This document shows, piece by piece, positions 33,568-42,006 of a stretch of 64,000 nt of DNA. The translations under genes and the position numbers were made by a program. This DNA is from Thiohalocapsa sp964524185. Its GTDB lineage: Bacteria > Pseudomonadota > Gammaproteobacteria > Chromatiales > Chromatiaceae. The notes beneath the pieces were generated by a model that saw only the letters and a list, made by a program, of their open reading frames with translations, made no database searches and was not told the origin of the DNA. The stretch is from the NCBI GenBank assembly GCA_964524185.1, contig CAZGCI010000003.1, positions 1-64,000 of the forward strand, read 5' to 3'. Positions within the stretch are counted from its first letter, which is position 1. Each line of letters starts with the position of its first letter.

Positions 33568-34788
33568 ATGACTGACCATCAGCCCGAGCATCTGCCAGGC
33601 CACCTCATGGCGACCTATAGCCGACTCCCCGTCAGCTTCGTGCGCGGCGAGGGGGCTTGGCTTTGGACCGAGGATGGGCAGCGTTACCTGGATGCGCTGT
33701 CCGGCATCGCCGTTTGTGGCCTGGGCCACGCCCACCCCGGCGTGCGCGACGCCGTCTGCGACCAGGCCTCGCAGCTGGTACACGTCTCAAATCTGTACCG
33801 TATCCCCGCCCAAGAGATCCTCGGTGACCGGCTCTGCGCCGCCGCTGATATGGAACGCGTGTTCTTCGCCAACTCCGGCGCGGAGGCCAACGAGGCCGCC
33901 ATCAAATTGGCGCGACTCTATGCCAATGGCCGCGGCATTCAGCGCCCCGAGATCGTGGTGATGGAGAACAGCTTCCATGGCCGCACGCTCGCAACCCTCT
34001 CGGCCACGGGCAGTCGCAAAGCCCAGGCCGGCTTCGAGCCGCTGGTGGCGGGCTTCGTGCGCGTGCCCTACGACGACCTTGCCGCGGTGGAGACCGCCGC
34101 CGCCAACCGCGCCAACATCGTTGCCGTGCTGGTGGAGGCCATCCAGGGCGAGGGTGGCATCATTGTGCCCAGCGCCGGCTACCTGACGAGTCTGCGGGCG
34201 CTCTGTGATCGGCACGCCTGGCTCCTCATGTTGGATGAGGTGCAGTCCGGCATGGGCCGCACGGGCAAGCTGTTTGCACACCAACACGAAGGCATCCGCC
34301 CGGACGTCATGACCCTGGCCAAGGGGCTCGGCAACGGCGTGCCCATCGGCGCTTGTTTGGCCCGAGCTGCGGCCGCAGACGTGCTCGGTCCTGGCAGCCA
34401 CGGCTCGACCTTCGGCGGCAACCCCCTCGCCTGCCGCGCCGCGCTCGCCGTGCTGGACGCCCTGGCGGCCGACGACCTCCCGAGCAGCGCCAGCAGCCGC
34501 GGCGAGCGCATCCGCGCCGGACTGCACAATGGACTCGCCGACCTGGACGGCGTCGTCGCCATCCGCGGCCGCGGACTCATGATTGGCATTGAGCTGGACC
34601 GGCCGTGCTCGGCACTCGTGCACGCCGCCCTTGCCGCCGGTGTGCTCATCAACGTCACCGCCCAGCGTGTCGTGCGGCTCCTGCCGCCGCTGATCATCGA
34701 TGAGGCACAAGCCGACCAGATCGTCACCGTCGTCGTGCAGATCATTCGCGACTTCCTCGGCACTGCCGAGCCGGCCGCCGGCGCCTAG
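33568..34788 (+). CDS. argD: Acetylornithine aminotransferase ArgD
   Basis: ArgD is a PLP enzyme that makes N-acetylornithine in arginine synthesis, and can also act in lysine synthesis. The 406-residue product has the class III aminotransferase blocks ANSGAEANEAAIKLAR, FHGRT, LDEVQSGMGRTGK and the PLP-lysine region TLAKGLGNGVP, then GSHGSTFGGNPLAC. ATG 33568 is chosen, giving MTDHQPEHL; an internal ATG at 33607 is an alternative. argF follows 132 bp downstream on the same strand. Confidence 0.94.
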   Translation: MTDHQPEHLPGHLMATYSRLPVSFVRGEGAWLWTEDGQRYLDALSGIAVCGLGHAHPGVRDAVCDQASQLVHVSNLYRIPAQEILGDRLCAAADMERVFFANSGAEANEAAIKLARLYANGRGIQRPEIVVMENSFHGRTLATLSATGSRKAQAGFEPLVAGFVRVPYDDLAAVETAAANRANIVAVLVEAIQGEGGIIVPSAGYLTSLRALCDRHAWLLMLDEVQSGMGRTGKLFAHQHEGIRPDVMTLAKGLGNGVPIGACLARAAAADVLGPGSHGSTFGGNPLACRAALAVLDALAADDLPSSASSRGERIRAGLHNGLADLDGVVAIRGRGLMIGIELDRPCSALVHAALAAGVLINVTAQRVVRLLPPLIIDEAQADQIVTVVVQIIRDFLGTAEPAAGA

Positions 34789-34920
34789 GCGGCAGACGCG
34801 GCGGTCCACCGGCACCGAAACACCTGTGTGCGCCGCGCAGCGCCTACCCTAGACCTCGAGCGCAGCACGCGGCCTGCGCAGGGACATGCGCACCATTCTG
34901 CGTCTTTCAGGGAGCCCGTC

Positions 34921-35889
34921 ATGGCCTCAGCACCCCGCCACTTTCTCACCCTGATGGATCTCGGCGCCGACGAGGCGCGAGCCCTGCTGAACCGTGCCAT
35001 CGCGCTGAAGCGCATGCGCGCCGAAGGCGCGGACTACCGTCCGCTCAAGCATCGCACCCTGGCGATGGTGTTCGAGAAGTCCTCAACGCGCACGCGCGTC
35101 TCGTTTGAGGCCGGGATGGTGGAATTTGGCGGTCACGCCCTCTTCCTGTCACCGCGCGACACCCAGCTTGGGCGCGGCGAGCCCATCGAGGACAGCGCCC
35201 GAGTGCTCTCGCGGATGGTCGACGCGGTGATGATCCGCACCTTCGATCACGACAAGGTGGAGCGGTTTGCGGCCCACTCCCGGGTACCCGTGATCAATGG
35301 CCTTACGGACCGCTTCCACCCCTGCCAGCTGCTGGCCGACATGCAGACCTACGTCGAGCATCGCGGCGACATCCGCGGGCGCCGCGTCGCCTTCATTGGC
35401 GATGGCAACAATATGTGCCACTCGTACATGAATGCGGCCCGGCTGTTCGACTTCGAGCTGCGTGTCGCCTGCCCGGAGGGTTTCGAGCCGGACGCGGACC
35501 TGCTGGAGGTCACCGGCGGGCGTTGCACCTTGTTGCGCGACCCCAAGCAAGCAGCGGTGGGCGCCGACCTGGTGGTGACGGACGTCTGGGCCAGCATGGG
35601 CCAGGAGAGTGAGCAAGACGACCGTGCCACGGCCTTCGCGCGCTACTGTGTCGACGCCAAGGTCATGGCCGCGGCCCAGCCCGATGCGCTCTTCATGCAT
35701 TGCCTGCCCGCACACCGCGGCGAAGAGGTCAGCGCTGAGGTCATCGATGGCCCCCAATCCGTCGTCTGGGACGAGGCCGAGAACCGCCTGCATGCCCAAA
35801 AGGCGTTATTGGAGCTCCTGCTGGTGGGCTCAGGCGCAGCCGGCTGTGATGGACCGTCGGGGCGAGGCACTTGCCTGGCGGCGGATTAG
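34921..35889 (+). CDS. argF: Ornithine carbamoyltransferase ArgF
   Basis: ArgF makes citrulline from ornithine and carbamoyl phosphate. The 322-residue product has the carbamoyl phosphate site STRTR (55-59), the HPCQ segment, GDGNNMCHSY and the ornithine-binding HCLPAHRG motif. AGGGAG precedes the ATG. The C-terminus extends about 15 residues past the usual end with a Gly/Cys-rich tail. Likely co-transcribed with argD. Confidence 0.95.
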   Translation: MASAPRHFLTLMDLGADEARALLNRAIALKRMRAEGADYRPLKHRTLAMVFEKSSTRTRVSFEAGMVEFGGHALFLSPRDTQLGRGEPIEDSARVLSRMVDAVMIRTFDHDKVERFAAHSRVPVINGLTDRFHPCQLLADMQTYVEHRGDIRGRRVAFIGDGNNMCHSYMNAARLFDFELRVACPEGFEPDADLLEVTGGRCTLLRDPKQAAVGADLVVTDVWASMGQESEQDDRATAFARYCVDAKVMAAAQPDALFMHCLPAHRGEEVSAEVIDGPQSVVWDEAENRLHAQKALLELLLVGSGAAGCDGPSGRGTCLAAD

Positions 35890-35914
35890 CGCCTAGCGCG
35901 CCGCAACACCTGCC

Positions 35915-36397
35915 CTAGCGAAACTTCCATATTCGGTAGTGGACGCGGCCGGTCGCGGTGTCCTCGGCGAGCCAGCGGCCGTTCTCGAAGGGCAGGTTCG
36001 CGTTGCGATACTCGCGGCAGCTGAGGCTCGACTCGGCGAGGTCAAAACCGTCCAGCGCCAACTTGGGCAAGAAGTATGCCCGCACCGGCCCACAATCGAT
36101 GGGCCGGTACTCGGCTGCAAAGCGCGCCGTCAGCTCCTCACTCGGCAGCAGTCTGAGCCAAGCGTCGTAGGCACCGATGATGCTGCCGCCGTCCGCTTCG
36201 ATCTCGACGGCGCTGAGTGCTGTTGTGAAGGCGTCCTTGAAGACCTTCTTCGGCTGCGGCGCCGTCGGGTCATCGCTGCGGGCGCAGCCGGCCATCACGA
36301 TGCCCAGCAGGGCAAGGGCGCCGAGCTTGCGCAGTGCGCCGACGTGCGCATGGCCTGTTTGCCATGTGCACCGACCCGATCCGCCCGTCGTCGCCAT
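35915..36397 (-). CDS. Hypothetical lipoprotein
   Basis: A lipoprotein signal LGALALLGIVMAGC, with the lipid-attached Cys about 38 residues in, is followed by a roughly 120-residue periplasmic domain with two further cysteines (in DCGPV and LSCREY). The start is uncertain: ATG 36397 has a G-rich stretch five bases upstream, 36400 and 36448 are alternatives, and a start nearer the signal peptide would be more usual. I do not recognise the family. It is convergent with argF. Confidence 0.6.
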   Translation of the reverse strand: MATTGGSGRCTWQTGHAHVGALRKLGALALLGIVMAGCARSDDPTAPQPKKVFKDAFTTALSAVEIEADGGSIIGAYDAWLRLLPSEELTARFAAEYRPIDCGPVRAYFLPKLALDGFDLAESSLSCREYRNANLPFENGRWLAEDTATGRVHYRIWKFR

Positions 36398-36512
36398 CAT
36401 CGCCCCCGCCATCTCATCATCGCCGTTCAATGCCGAGCAGTATGGCATGCGGCCGTCAACGGCGCGCCCGGCCGCCCAAGCTCAGAGCGCCGACGCGTTG
36501 CCCGCAGGCCGA

Positions 36513-36629
36513 TCAGCGGGAGTCTACAAGGCGCTCGAGGCGGTCTTCAGCAGCGACCAGCAACGCAACAAACCCGCCGCTGACGAGGGCGGACGCAAGA
36601 CCCGCAATGGATAGCAAATCGAAACTCAT
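36513..36629 (-). CDS. Tiny single-pass membrane protein, MSFD family member 2
   Basis: A 38-residue ORF: MSFDLLSIAGLASALVS leads into a hydrophobic helix (about 8-26) and a charged tail EDRLERLVDSR. GGAG lies eight bases upstream. It is homologous by eye to the 42-residue ORF at 18387-18515 (identical MSFD, L6, GL, AL and S17 positions). It lies upstream of the hypothetical lipoprotein on the same strand. KdpF-like peptides have a similar size, but no kdp genes are near. Function unknown. Confidence 0.55.
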   Translation of the reverse strand: MSFDLLSIAGLASALVSGGFVALLVAAEDRLERLVDSR

Positions 36630-36749
36630 GGTAGTGCTCCAGATACAGCTTGGTTAAGGCTTGCCGAAGCGTTCAGCCATCGCCACCGCTTCGGACTCTG
36701 GGTACCATCTTCCTGCTAAAGGGTTAACCGAGTGTTTCGCTTGGGCGCA

Positions 36750-36764
36750 ACATTGCAACAATGT
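36750..36764. promoter_or_regulatory. Palindromic operator candidate
   Basis: ACATTG-CAA-CAATGT is a perfect 6-bp inverted repeat with a three-base spacer, about 120 bp upstream of the tiny MSFD gene. It could be a repressor site. Confidence 0.35.
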
Positions 36765-36835
36765 GTGACGCCCACGACTCAGTTTCGTCTCTTTTATAAG
36801 ACATTTAGGGATAGACCCCGCGGCTGCGACCTTAC

Positions 36836-36866
36836 TGCGCCCCTAATGCGCCCCTAATGCGCCTCA
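36836..36866. repeat. 11-bp direct repeats TGCGCCCCTAA
   Basis: Two exact copies and a partial third (TGCGCCTCA) stand in tandem about 170 bp before the membrane-protein gene at 37035. Confidence 0.65.
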
Positions 36867-37034
36867 GCCGCGACCGACGCCATCCGCCCTGCACCAAGCG
36901 AATGGTGACATCAATGCTCGCCGTCCTGCCGGCGCGTCACCCTCGGGAGAGACGCTGCTCGCTGACGGGCCAACCTAGGACCGACGGGTATAGACTGCGG
37001 GGTCTGGTCGAGCAAAACCCGCGGAGACCCCCGC

Positions 37035-37574
37035 ATGCGCTTTCAAGTCAGCAAAGCGGAGATCAAGCGCGCCAACGTGCCGCATGAAATCTTCCTCACC
37101 AACCTCGTCGGCAACCATATCCTGATGGCGGTGGCCGCCGGCGGCGTCGCCGGCAGCTTCCCCTGGGTCATGGCCGTGATCCCCGGCGTGTCCTTTATGG
37201 TCCTCGGCTACACCCTGTGGCGGGCGCACCGGGCCATAGGCCGCGATCCTTGGTATGTGATGTGCCACTGGCAGGTCTGCGCACGACGCAGCAAGCTCTT
37301 TATCCTGATGCTGAGCCTATTGCTGGCGGTCGTTACGCTGGCCTGGGCAGCGCATGTGTACGGCGGCTTGATGAAAGAGGCTGCCATCGCGCTCGCGGCC
37401 GGCGTCGGCATCCTGCCGGTGATGGTGACGGTGCTAGGGCTGATCATCGTCGAATCCGACGCCCTCTACCACGCCAACCAGGCGCTGCTCCCGCGCTGGG
37501 TCGTGGAGCGGTTCCCGAACCCGGATGCTGCCATGATCGAAGACGACGCGCCGGTACCCGCGACACAGGCCTGA
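37035..37574 (+). CDS. Hypothetical four-helix membrane protein
   Basis: The 179-residue product has an N-terminal amphipathic part KAEIKRANVPHE and membrane helices at about 27-45, 48-64, 91-111 and 116-137, ending in a soluble tail. A Trp/Cys-containing loop DPWYVMCHWQVCARRSK lies between helices two and three. Codon use is normal for the window. It is not recognised as a known family. A TATAGA element at 36989-36994 may be a -10 box. Confidence 0.7.
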   Translation: MRFQVSKAEIKRANVPHEIFLTNLVGNHILMAVAAGGVAGSFPWVMAVIPGVSFMVLGYTLWRAHRAIGRDPWYVMCHWQVCARRSKLFILMLSLLLAVVTLAWAAHVYGGLMKEAAIALAAGVGILPVMVTVLGLIIVESDALYHANQALLPRWVVERFPNPDAAMIEDDAPVPATQA

Positions 37575-37653
37575 GGATGGCGACAGATGCAATGCCCTGC
37601 CCCACACAGAACACGGCAGCGCCCGGCGCGCGCTTCGGCAGTCGACCCTGCGG

Positions 37654-38205
37654 TCAAAACCAAACGCCGACACCGCCGCCGCTCCAGCTGCGGCCGCCAC
37701 CGACCCCCACGCTGATCCAGGGCCGCACCCGTCCACCGATATCGCCGTAGGCCCCCTCGCGCTGGGGCCAGACCTTGGGCGCGGCGGCTTCGAGCACAGG
37801 GAAGCGGTACTCCGCCTCGCCGATGCGCCCGTCCAGGGTGGCAATGATGCGCCCGCTAGCGGTGACCCGCCGGCCTGGCTCCAGATCCGCGGTTTCGAGA
37901 TATCCCGGGCGGCGGACGATGAAGCGCCCCGAGGCGGGCTCGCTCAACTGCGGGCGGCCACAGTCATCCAGCGGGTAGGCCAGCACCTCCAGGTCCGTGG
38001 CATCCGCCAGGTTGCGCGTAGACACCAAGGTGCCGCCCCAGGTGACGGTCGTGCCCTGATACCCATCGCCAGCAGCCACCACGGCAGGCGTGAGTGCGCG
38101 GTTGCCGATGGGTGCCCTGCACGCGCCAGCGCCAGTGCCCGCACAGCCTGCAGTCAAGAGCGCGGCGACGGCAGTGATCAGGATAAAGGTCCGTAGCGGG
38201 CACAT
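37654..38205 (-). CDS. Slp-family outer-membrane lipoprotein
   Basis: A lipoprotein signal MCPLRTFILITAVAALLTAGC is followed by a Slp/YeaY-type domain of about 110 residues: GTTVTWGGTLVSTRNL, TDLEVLAYPLD, GRFIVRRPGYLE and LEPGRRVTASGRI. Slp proteins are starvation- or stationary-phase lipoproteins of the outer membrane. A glycine-rich C-terminal tail GVGGGRSWSGGGVGVWF suggests surface exposure. AAGGA lies nine bases upstream of ATG 38205. Total length 183 residues. Confidence 0.86.
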   Translation of the reverse strand: MCPLRTFILITAVAALLTAGCAGTGAGACRAPIGNRALTPAVVAAGDGYQGTTVTWGGTLVSTRNLADATDLEVLAYPLDDCGRPQLSEPASGRFIVRRPGYLETADLEPGRRVTASGRIIATLDGRIGEAEYRFPVLEAAAPKVWPQREGAYGDIGGRVRPWISVGVGGGRSWSGGGVGVWF

Positions 38206-38376
38206 GCGGAGCATCCTTCGATGGCTGAGTCCGAGTGGGATGGCTGTGGGCGCATGCACCGCGCCAGACCTGGGGTAAAGTCTCCGTCGGTCGGCCACCA
38301 CGCCCCCCGAGGCGTCCTATTCTATCGCGCAGCGGCCCCAGTGCCTTCGGCGAGTCCGCAATGAACTGATGCCAGG

Positions 38377-40212
38377 ATGATGCCCTTCGACTCGGTCATG
38401 CTCTCTGCGCTGGTGTTTGGTCTCATCAGTGCTGCGACCCTGCCCATGGGTGCTGCAGTGGGCATTGCCTGGCGCCTGCCGGACCGCGTCATGGCGTTCC
38501 TGCTCGCCTTCGGCGGCGGCGCGTTGCTGGCAGCGCTGACCATCGACCTGATCGCACCGGGCGTCAACCGCGGTCATTTCCCGGATCTGGCCCTCGGCGC
38601 CATCATCGGCGGCGCGCTGTTTAAGCTACTGGACTGGGCCGTCAATCGCCAGGGAGGCTATCTGCGCAAACCGTCCACGGCACTGACCTACTGGCATAAC
38701 CAGGCACGGCGCCGGCTACGGCACGTGCTGGCCAGCATCCGCCGCACACGTCCGCTTGGGGATCTCTCACCACAGACCTTGGACCGGCTACTGGGCATCG
38801 TCCAGATCCAGGCCTTGCCGGCGCATAGCTGCCTGTATCGCGCCGAGGACCCGCCCAGCAACGCCTACGTGGTGCTGGAGGGCGCCGTGGAGCTGAGCGA
38901 CCCCGTCGCGGGCGGGCGGGTCTTCCAACGCTTGGCGCCGCACGACGCCTTTGGGCGCATGAGCTTCCTCTCCGGACTGCCGCGGGCCACCGAGGCCCAC
39001 ACCGCCGCCGACACCAAGCTGCTGGTGATCCCGCGTGGGGCCTTCATGCAGCTGGTGGCCGACTGCGCCGAGCTCCGCGGCGTGCTCCGCGGGCTGCTCC
39101 AAGACACGGAATTGACCCACTATCTGCGCAAGCGCCACCGGCTGAGCACGGAGGCCGTGGCAGCCTGGCGCCAGCAGGCCCTAGCGGAGCTGGACACGGC
39201 GGGCGCCTACGACCCACCCATCGCGCCAGAGCAGATCGCCGAGGAGCCGGTGGAGCTGATGCGCGACGAGCCTCGGCTCGGCTTCTTCCCCGGCCTGTCG
39301 GACGCGACGCTCCAGCGCATCGCTGCGCGCTTGGTACACAAGCACGTGGCAGACGGCTACAACTTTTTCTCCCAGGGCCATCCCGCGGACCGGCTTTATC
39401 TGCTGCGCCGCGGCACCGTGTACCTGTTCGACCAGGACCAGCGCAATCGCCGCCCGTCGGTGGTGGCGGCGGGTGAAGGCTTTGGCGGCTTCGCCTTTTT
39501 CACCCAAGCGCCGCACGCCGTCACCGCCGTGGCGCACGACGCCGCTGAGGTCTCGGAGCTGCGGCGCCGAGATTTCGAGCAACTCCTGACCGAGCTGCCG
39601 GAGCTGCGCAGGCGCTTTGCGGACTACCTGCAGCGTCAGCCCACGCGCACCTATCTCACCGAACACCAACACCTGGGTGCACGTCGCGCCGCCGCCTGGC
39701 TGGACCGCGCGTCAAAGCGTGTCGCCGGCGGCCATCTGATGCCCCCGGTAAGCGAGATCACGCGTCAGGTGGCGGGCCATAGGAGTGCCGCCGTCGCCAT
39801 GTTCCTCGGCATGACGCTGGATGGCATCCCGGAGTCTTTCGTCATCGGCGCCAATGTGGTCATGACGGGCGGGATCAGCCTGTCACTGCTGGGCGGGCTC
39901 GTGTTGGCCAACCTGCCGGAAGCGCTGTCCAGCGCCGCAGGGATGAAGGAACAAGGGCTCAAGACGCCGCGCATCCTCGCCATGTGGACAACCCTGATGT
40001 TGATGACGGGCGTTGGCTCGGCGCTCGGCGCTGTGCTGCTGGCGGAGGCCTCCGCCGAGCTGTTCGCACTCATCGAGGGCCTTGCCGCCGGGGCCATGCT
40101 CACCATGGTGGCGGAAACGATGCTGCCGGAGGCCTTCCATAAAGGCGGCGGCGTGGTGGGACTCTCCACACTCGCCGGTTTTTTGTTGGCGATCTATTTC
40201 AATACGCTGTAG
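38377..40212 (+). CDS. ZIP-type metal transporter with two cNMP-binding-like domains inserted
   Basis: The 611-residue protein begins with three ZIP membrane helices (about 5-30, 35-60 and 70-90), with GGGALLAALTIDLI. It then leaves the membrane for a region of about 370 residues with two CAP-ED folds (about 140-265 and 305-440). It returns with ZIP helices from about 469: the metal-site motif LDGIPESFVIGANV (477-490) and ETMLPEAFHKGG (577-588). The phosphate-binding cassettes deviate from the nucleotide-binding consensus (FGRMSFLSGLPRATEA and FGGFAFFTQAPHAVTA lack the usual Glu), so the ligand may not be cAMP or cGMP. This is a regulated metal transporter by architecture. Confidence 0.82.
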   Translation: MMPFDSVMLSALVFGLISAATLPMGAAVGIAWRLPDRVMAFLLAFGGGALLAALTIDLIAPGVNRGHFPDLALGAIIGGALFKLLDWAVNRQGGYLRKPSTALTYWHNQARRRLRHVLASIRRTRPLGDLSPQTLDRLLGIVQIQALPAHSCLYRAEDPPSNAYVVLEGAVELSDPVAGGRVFQRLAPHDAFGRMSFLSGLPRATEAHTAADTKLLVIPRGAFMQLVADCAELRGVLRGLLQDTELTHYLRKRHRLSTEAVAAWRQQALAELDTAGAYDPPIAPEQIAEEPVELMRDEPRLGFFPGLSDATLQRIAARLVHKHVADGYNFFSQGHPADRLYLLRRGTVYLFDQDQRNRRPSVVAAGEGFGGFAFFTQAPHAVTAVAHDAAEVSELRRRDFEQLLTELPELRRRFADYLQRQPTRTYLTEHQHLGARRAAAWLDRASKRVAGGHLMPPVSEITRQVAGHRSAAVAMFLGMTLDGIPESFVIGANVVMTGGISLSLLGGLVLANLPEALSSAAGMKEQGLKTPRILAMWTTLMLMTGVGSALGAVLLAEASAELFALIEGLAAGAMLTMVAETMLPEAFHKGGGVVGLSTLAGFLLAIYFNTL

Positions 40213-40267
40213 GAGCCAAGGGGCGCAGCGCGGTGATCGCGCGCCGTTCTGCCGATCTGGACCGCGC

Positions 40268-40297
40268 AAAAAAAAATGCCCGGCGGGCCGCCGGGCA
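40268..40297 (-). terminator. Rho-independent terminator after phaB
   Basis: On the minus strand TGCCCGGC and GCCGGGCA pair around a five-base loop and are followed by nine T. It lies 100 bases after the phaB stop. Confidence 0.88.
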
Positions 40298-40397
40298 GAG
40301 GAACGTCTCAGTAAGAGAGAGACGAGGAGGACTCGGGTGTGGGCAGCCAGCCCAGAAGGCAGACGCGCCAAGGCCCCCGCCGGGGCCGGCAGCAGCG

Positions 40398-41144
40398 TCA
40401 GTGCATGAACAGGCCGCCGTTCACCGGCAGATTCGCACCGGTGACATAGCCGGTTTCGTCGGCAACCAAGAAGGCTACGGCGTTGGCGATCTCTTCGGGC
40501 TTGCCCATGCGACGCATGGGCACACCGGCCACGATGGCCTCGCGCACGTCATCGCGCATGGCCAGCGTCATCGGCGTCTCGACGTAGCCCGGGGAGACGG
40601 TGTTGACCGTGATGCCCTTCGCGGCGCCTTCCTGCGCCAGACTCATTGTGAAGCCGTGCATGCCGGCCTTGGCCGTCGCATAGTTGGTCTGTCCGAACTG
40701 GCCGCGCTGGCCATTGACGGAGGAGATGTTCACCACCCGCCCGAAGCCGACGGCGAGCATGTCGTCCCAAACCTGGCGGGTTACGTTGTAGACACTGTTG
40801 AGGTTGACGTCGATGACAGCGCGCCAGGCGTCCTCCTCCATCTTCTTGAAGGTCTTGTCCCGGGTGATACCGGCGCAGTTCACCAGGACGGCCACGGGGC
40901 CATGACGCTGCTTGATCTCGCCGACCATGCGCTGGGCGTCCTCGAAGGACGCCACGTCAGCGCCGATGGTGTCAATCTCGAAACCCAGGCCCGCTTGGTC
41001 GTTCTTCCAAGCCTCGGCCGCCTCTTGTTCCGACGGGTGATGATTGGCGACGACGCGGAACCCGTCCCGCGATAGGCGCTGGCAGATGGCGCTCCCGATG
41101 CCACCAATGCCGCCTGTCACCAGTGCGACGCGCGCTCCTGTCAT
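40398..41144 (-). CDS. phaB: Acetoacetyl-CoA reductase PhaB
   Basis: PhaB reduces acetoacetyl-CoA to (R)-3-hydroxybutyryl-CoA with NADPH in polyhydroxybutyrate synthesis. The 248-residue short-chain dehydrogenase has the cofactor motif TGGIGGIG (10-17), the NCAGIT strand, catalytic Ser in NISSVNGQRGQFGQ, Tyr and Lys in NYATAKAG, and the PhaB-specific FKKMEEDAW and GYVETPM. The gene lies 222 bp after the phasin on the same strand and ends at a strong terminator, so they likely form an operon. phaC and phaA are not in the window. Confidence 0.94.
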   Translation of the reverse strand: MTGARVALVTGGIGGIGSAICQRLSRDGFRVVANHHPSEQEAAEAWKNDQAGLGFEIDTIGADVASFEDAQRMVGEIKQRHGPVAVLVNCAGITRDKTFKKMEEDAWRAVIDVNLNSVYNVTRQVWDDMLAVGFGRVVNISSVNGQRGQFGQTNYATAKAGMHGFTMSLAQEGAAKGITVNTVSPGYVETPMTLAMRDDVREAIVAGVPMRRMGKPEEIANAVAFLVADETGYVTGANLPVNGGLFMH

Positions 41145-41366
41145 AGCTGCTTCTCGCTGTTGTTCGTCTTGCTCATGCCGAGGCGTTGGCGCCGCGGGAA
41201 TCGGCAGCGCCCCGGTGTCGGAGCCATTGGGCTCCGCGGGGGCGGGCAGACCCGCGGCGGACACTGCGAGCATCCCTGCCGCACCCGCCGCACCGGTGCC
41301 CCGCTGGGGTCCAGCGCCGCGGCCTGCTGTCAGACCGGGCGCTGTGCCGGCGCGCGGGCTGATCCT

Positions 41367-41738
41367 TCAGGCAGTGACGGCGTTGCGGACCGCGGTGTTG
41401 CTCTCTTTGAGCTCGGCCATGGTCGAGTCGACCCAGCCGCGGTAATCGTCGCGGATTTCACCGGCCAAGGTCATGTTGGTCTTGGACTCGGCCATCAGTT
41501 TCTCGCTCATCTCGCGGGTGATGTCGACCTGGCCCTGATAGAGCTCGCTGTAGCCCTTTGCCTCAGTGGCCAGCTTCATCATGCGCACGCCTTGCTCCAG
41601 GAAAATGTTCATCGCATCCATCTGGCGCGTGGCCATTCTCTCAGCCACCTTCAAGTTCAGCTCACCGAGGGCGCTCAAGCGCTCGACGTTCTGATTGGTG
41701 AGGTCGGTGTAGGTCTTGACGACGTCTTGGGTACTCAT
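41367..41738 (-). CDS. phaP: Phasin (PHA granule-associated protein)
   Basis: A 123-residue amphipathic helical protein of the phasin_2-type family: NVERLSALGELNLKVAERMATRQMDAMN, GVRMMKLATEAKGYSELYQGQ and DITREMSEKLMAESK. Phasins coat PHB granules and control their size. GGAG precedes ATG 41738. It lies upstream of phaB on the same strand, supporting the assignment. Confidence 0.86.
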   Translation of the reverse strand: MSTQDVVKTYTDLTNQNVERLSALGELNLKVAERMATRQMDAMNIFLEQGVRMMKLATEAKGYSELYQGQVDITREMSEKLMAESKTNMTLAGEIRDDYRGWVDSTMAELKESNTAVRNAVTA

Positions 41739-42006
41739 AGCGATGCTCCGGTGGGGCTCTGACTGACTGCGTTGTGGGCCGCCATTCATTTGACGCCCGT
41801 TATGCTGCGGTGCAGCAATTGTTGCAGTGCACAATAGTCGGGTCCCCGGCGCTTGTCAAGGGCACGTGAGCCCTAGCCAGCGCGCCTGTGGACGTTGGGC
41901 TCCGCGCACGCCCCGGTCTCACGCCCCGGTCTCGCGCCTCGTCCTCATGCAGTGGCGCACGCGCGGTGCGCAGTCCTTCGCCATCGCCCCAAGCCAATGC
42001 CCAAGC

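Larger units (their letters stand above)
36630..37034. other. Intergenic region with palindrome and 11-bp repeats
   Basis: No gene is supported. It holds a 15-bp palindrome ACATTG-CAA-CAATGT (36750-36764), an AT-rich patch near 36790-36815, and two exact and one partial 11-bp direct repeat TGCGCCCCTAA (36836-36866). Confidence 0.5.
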
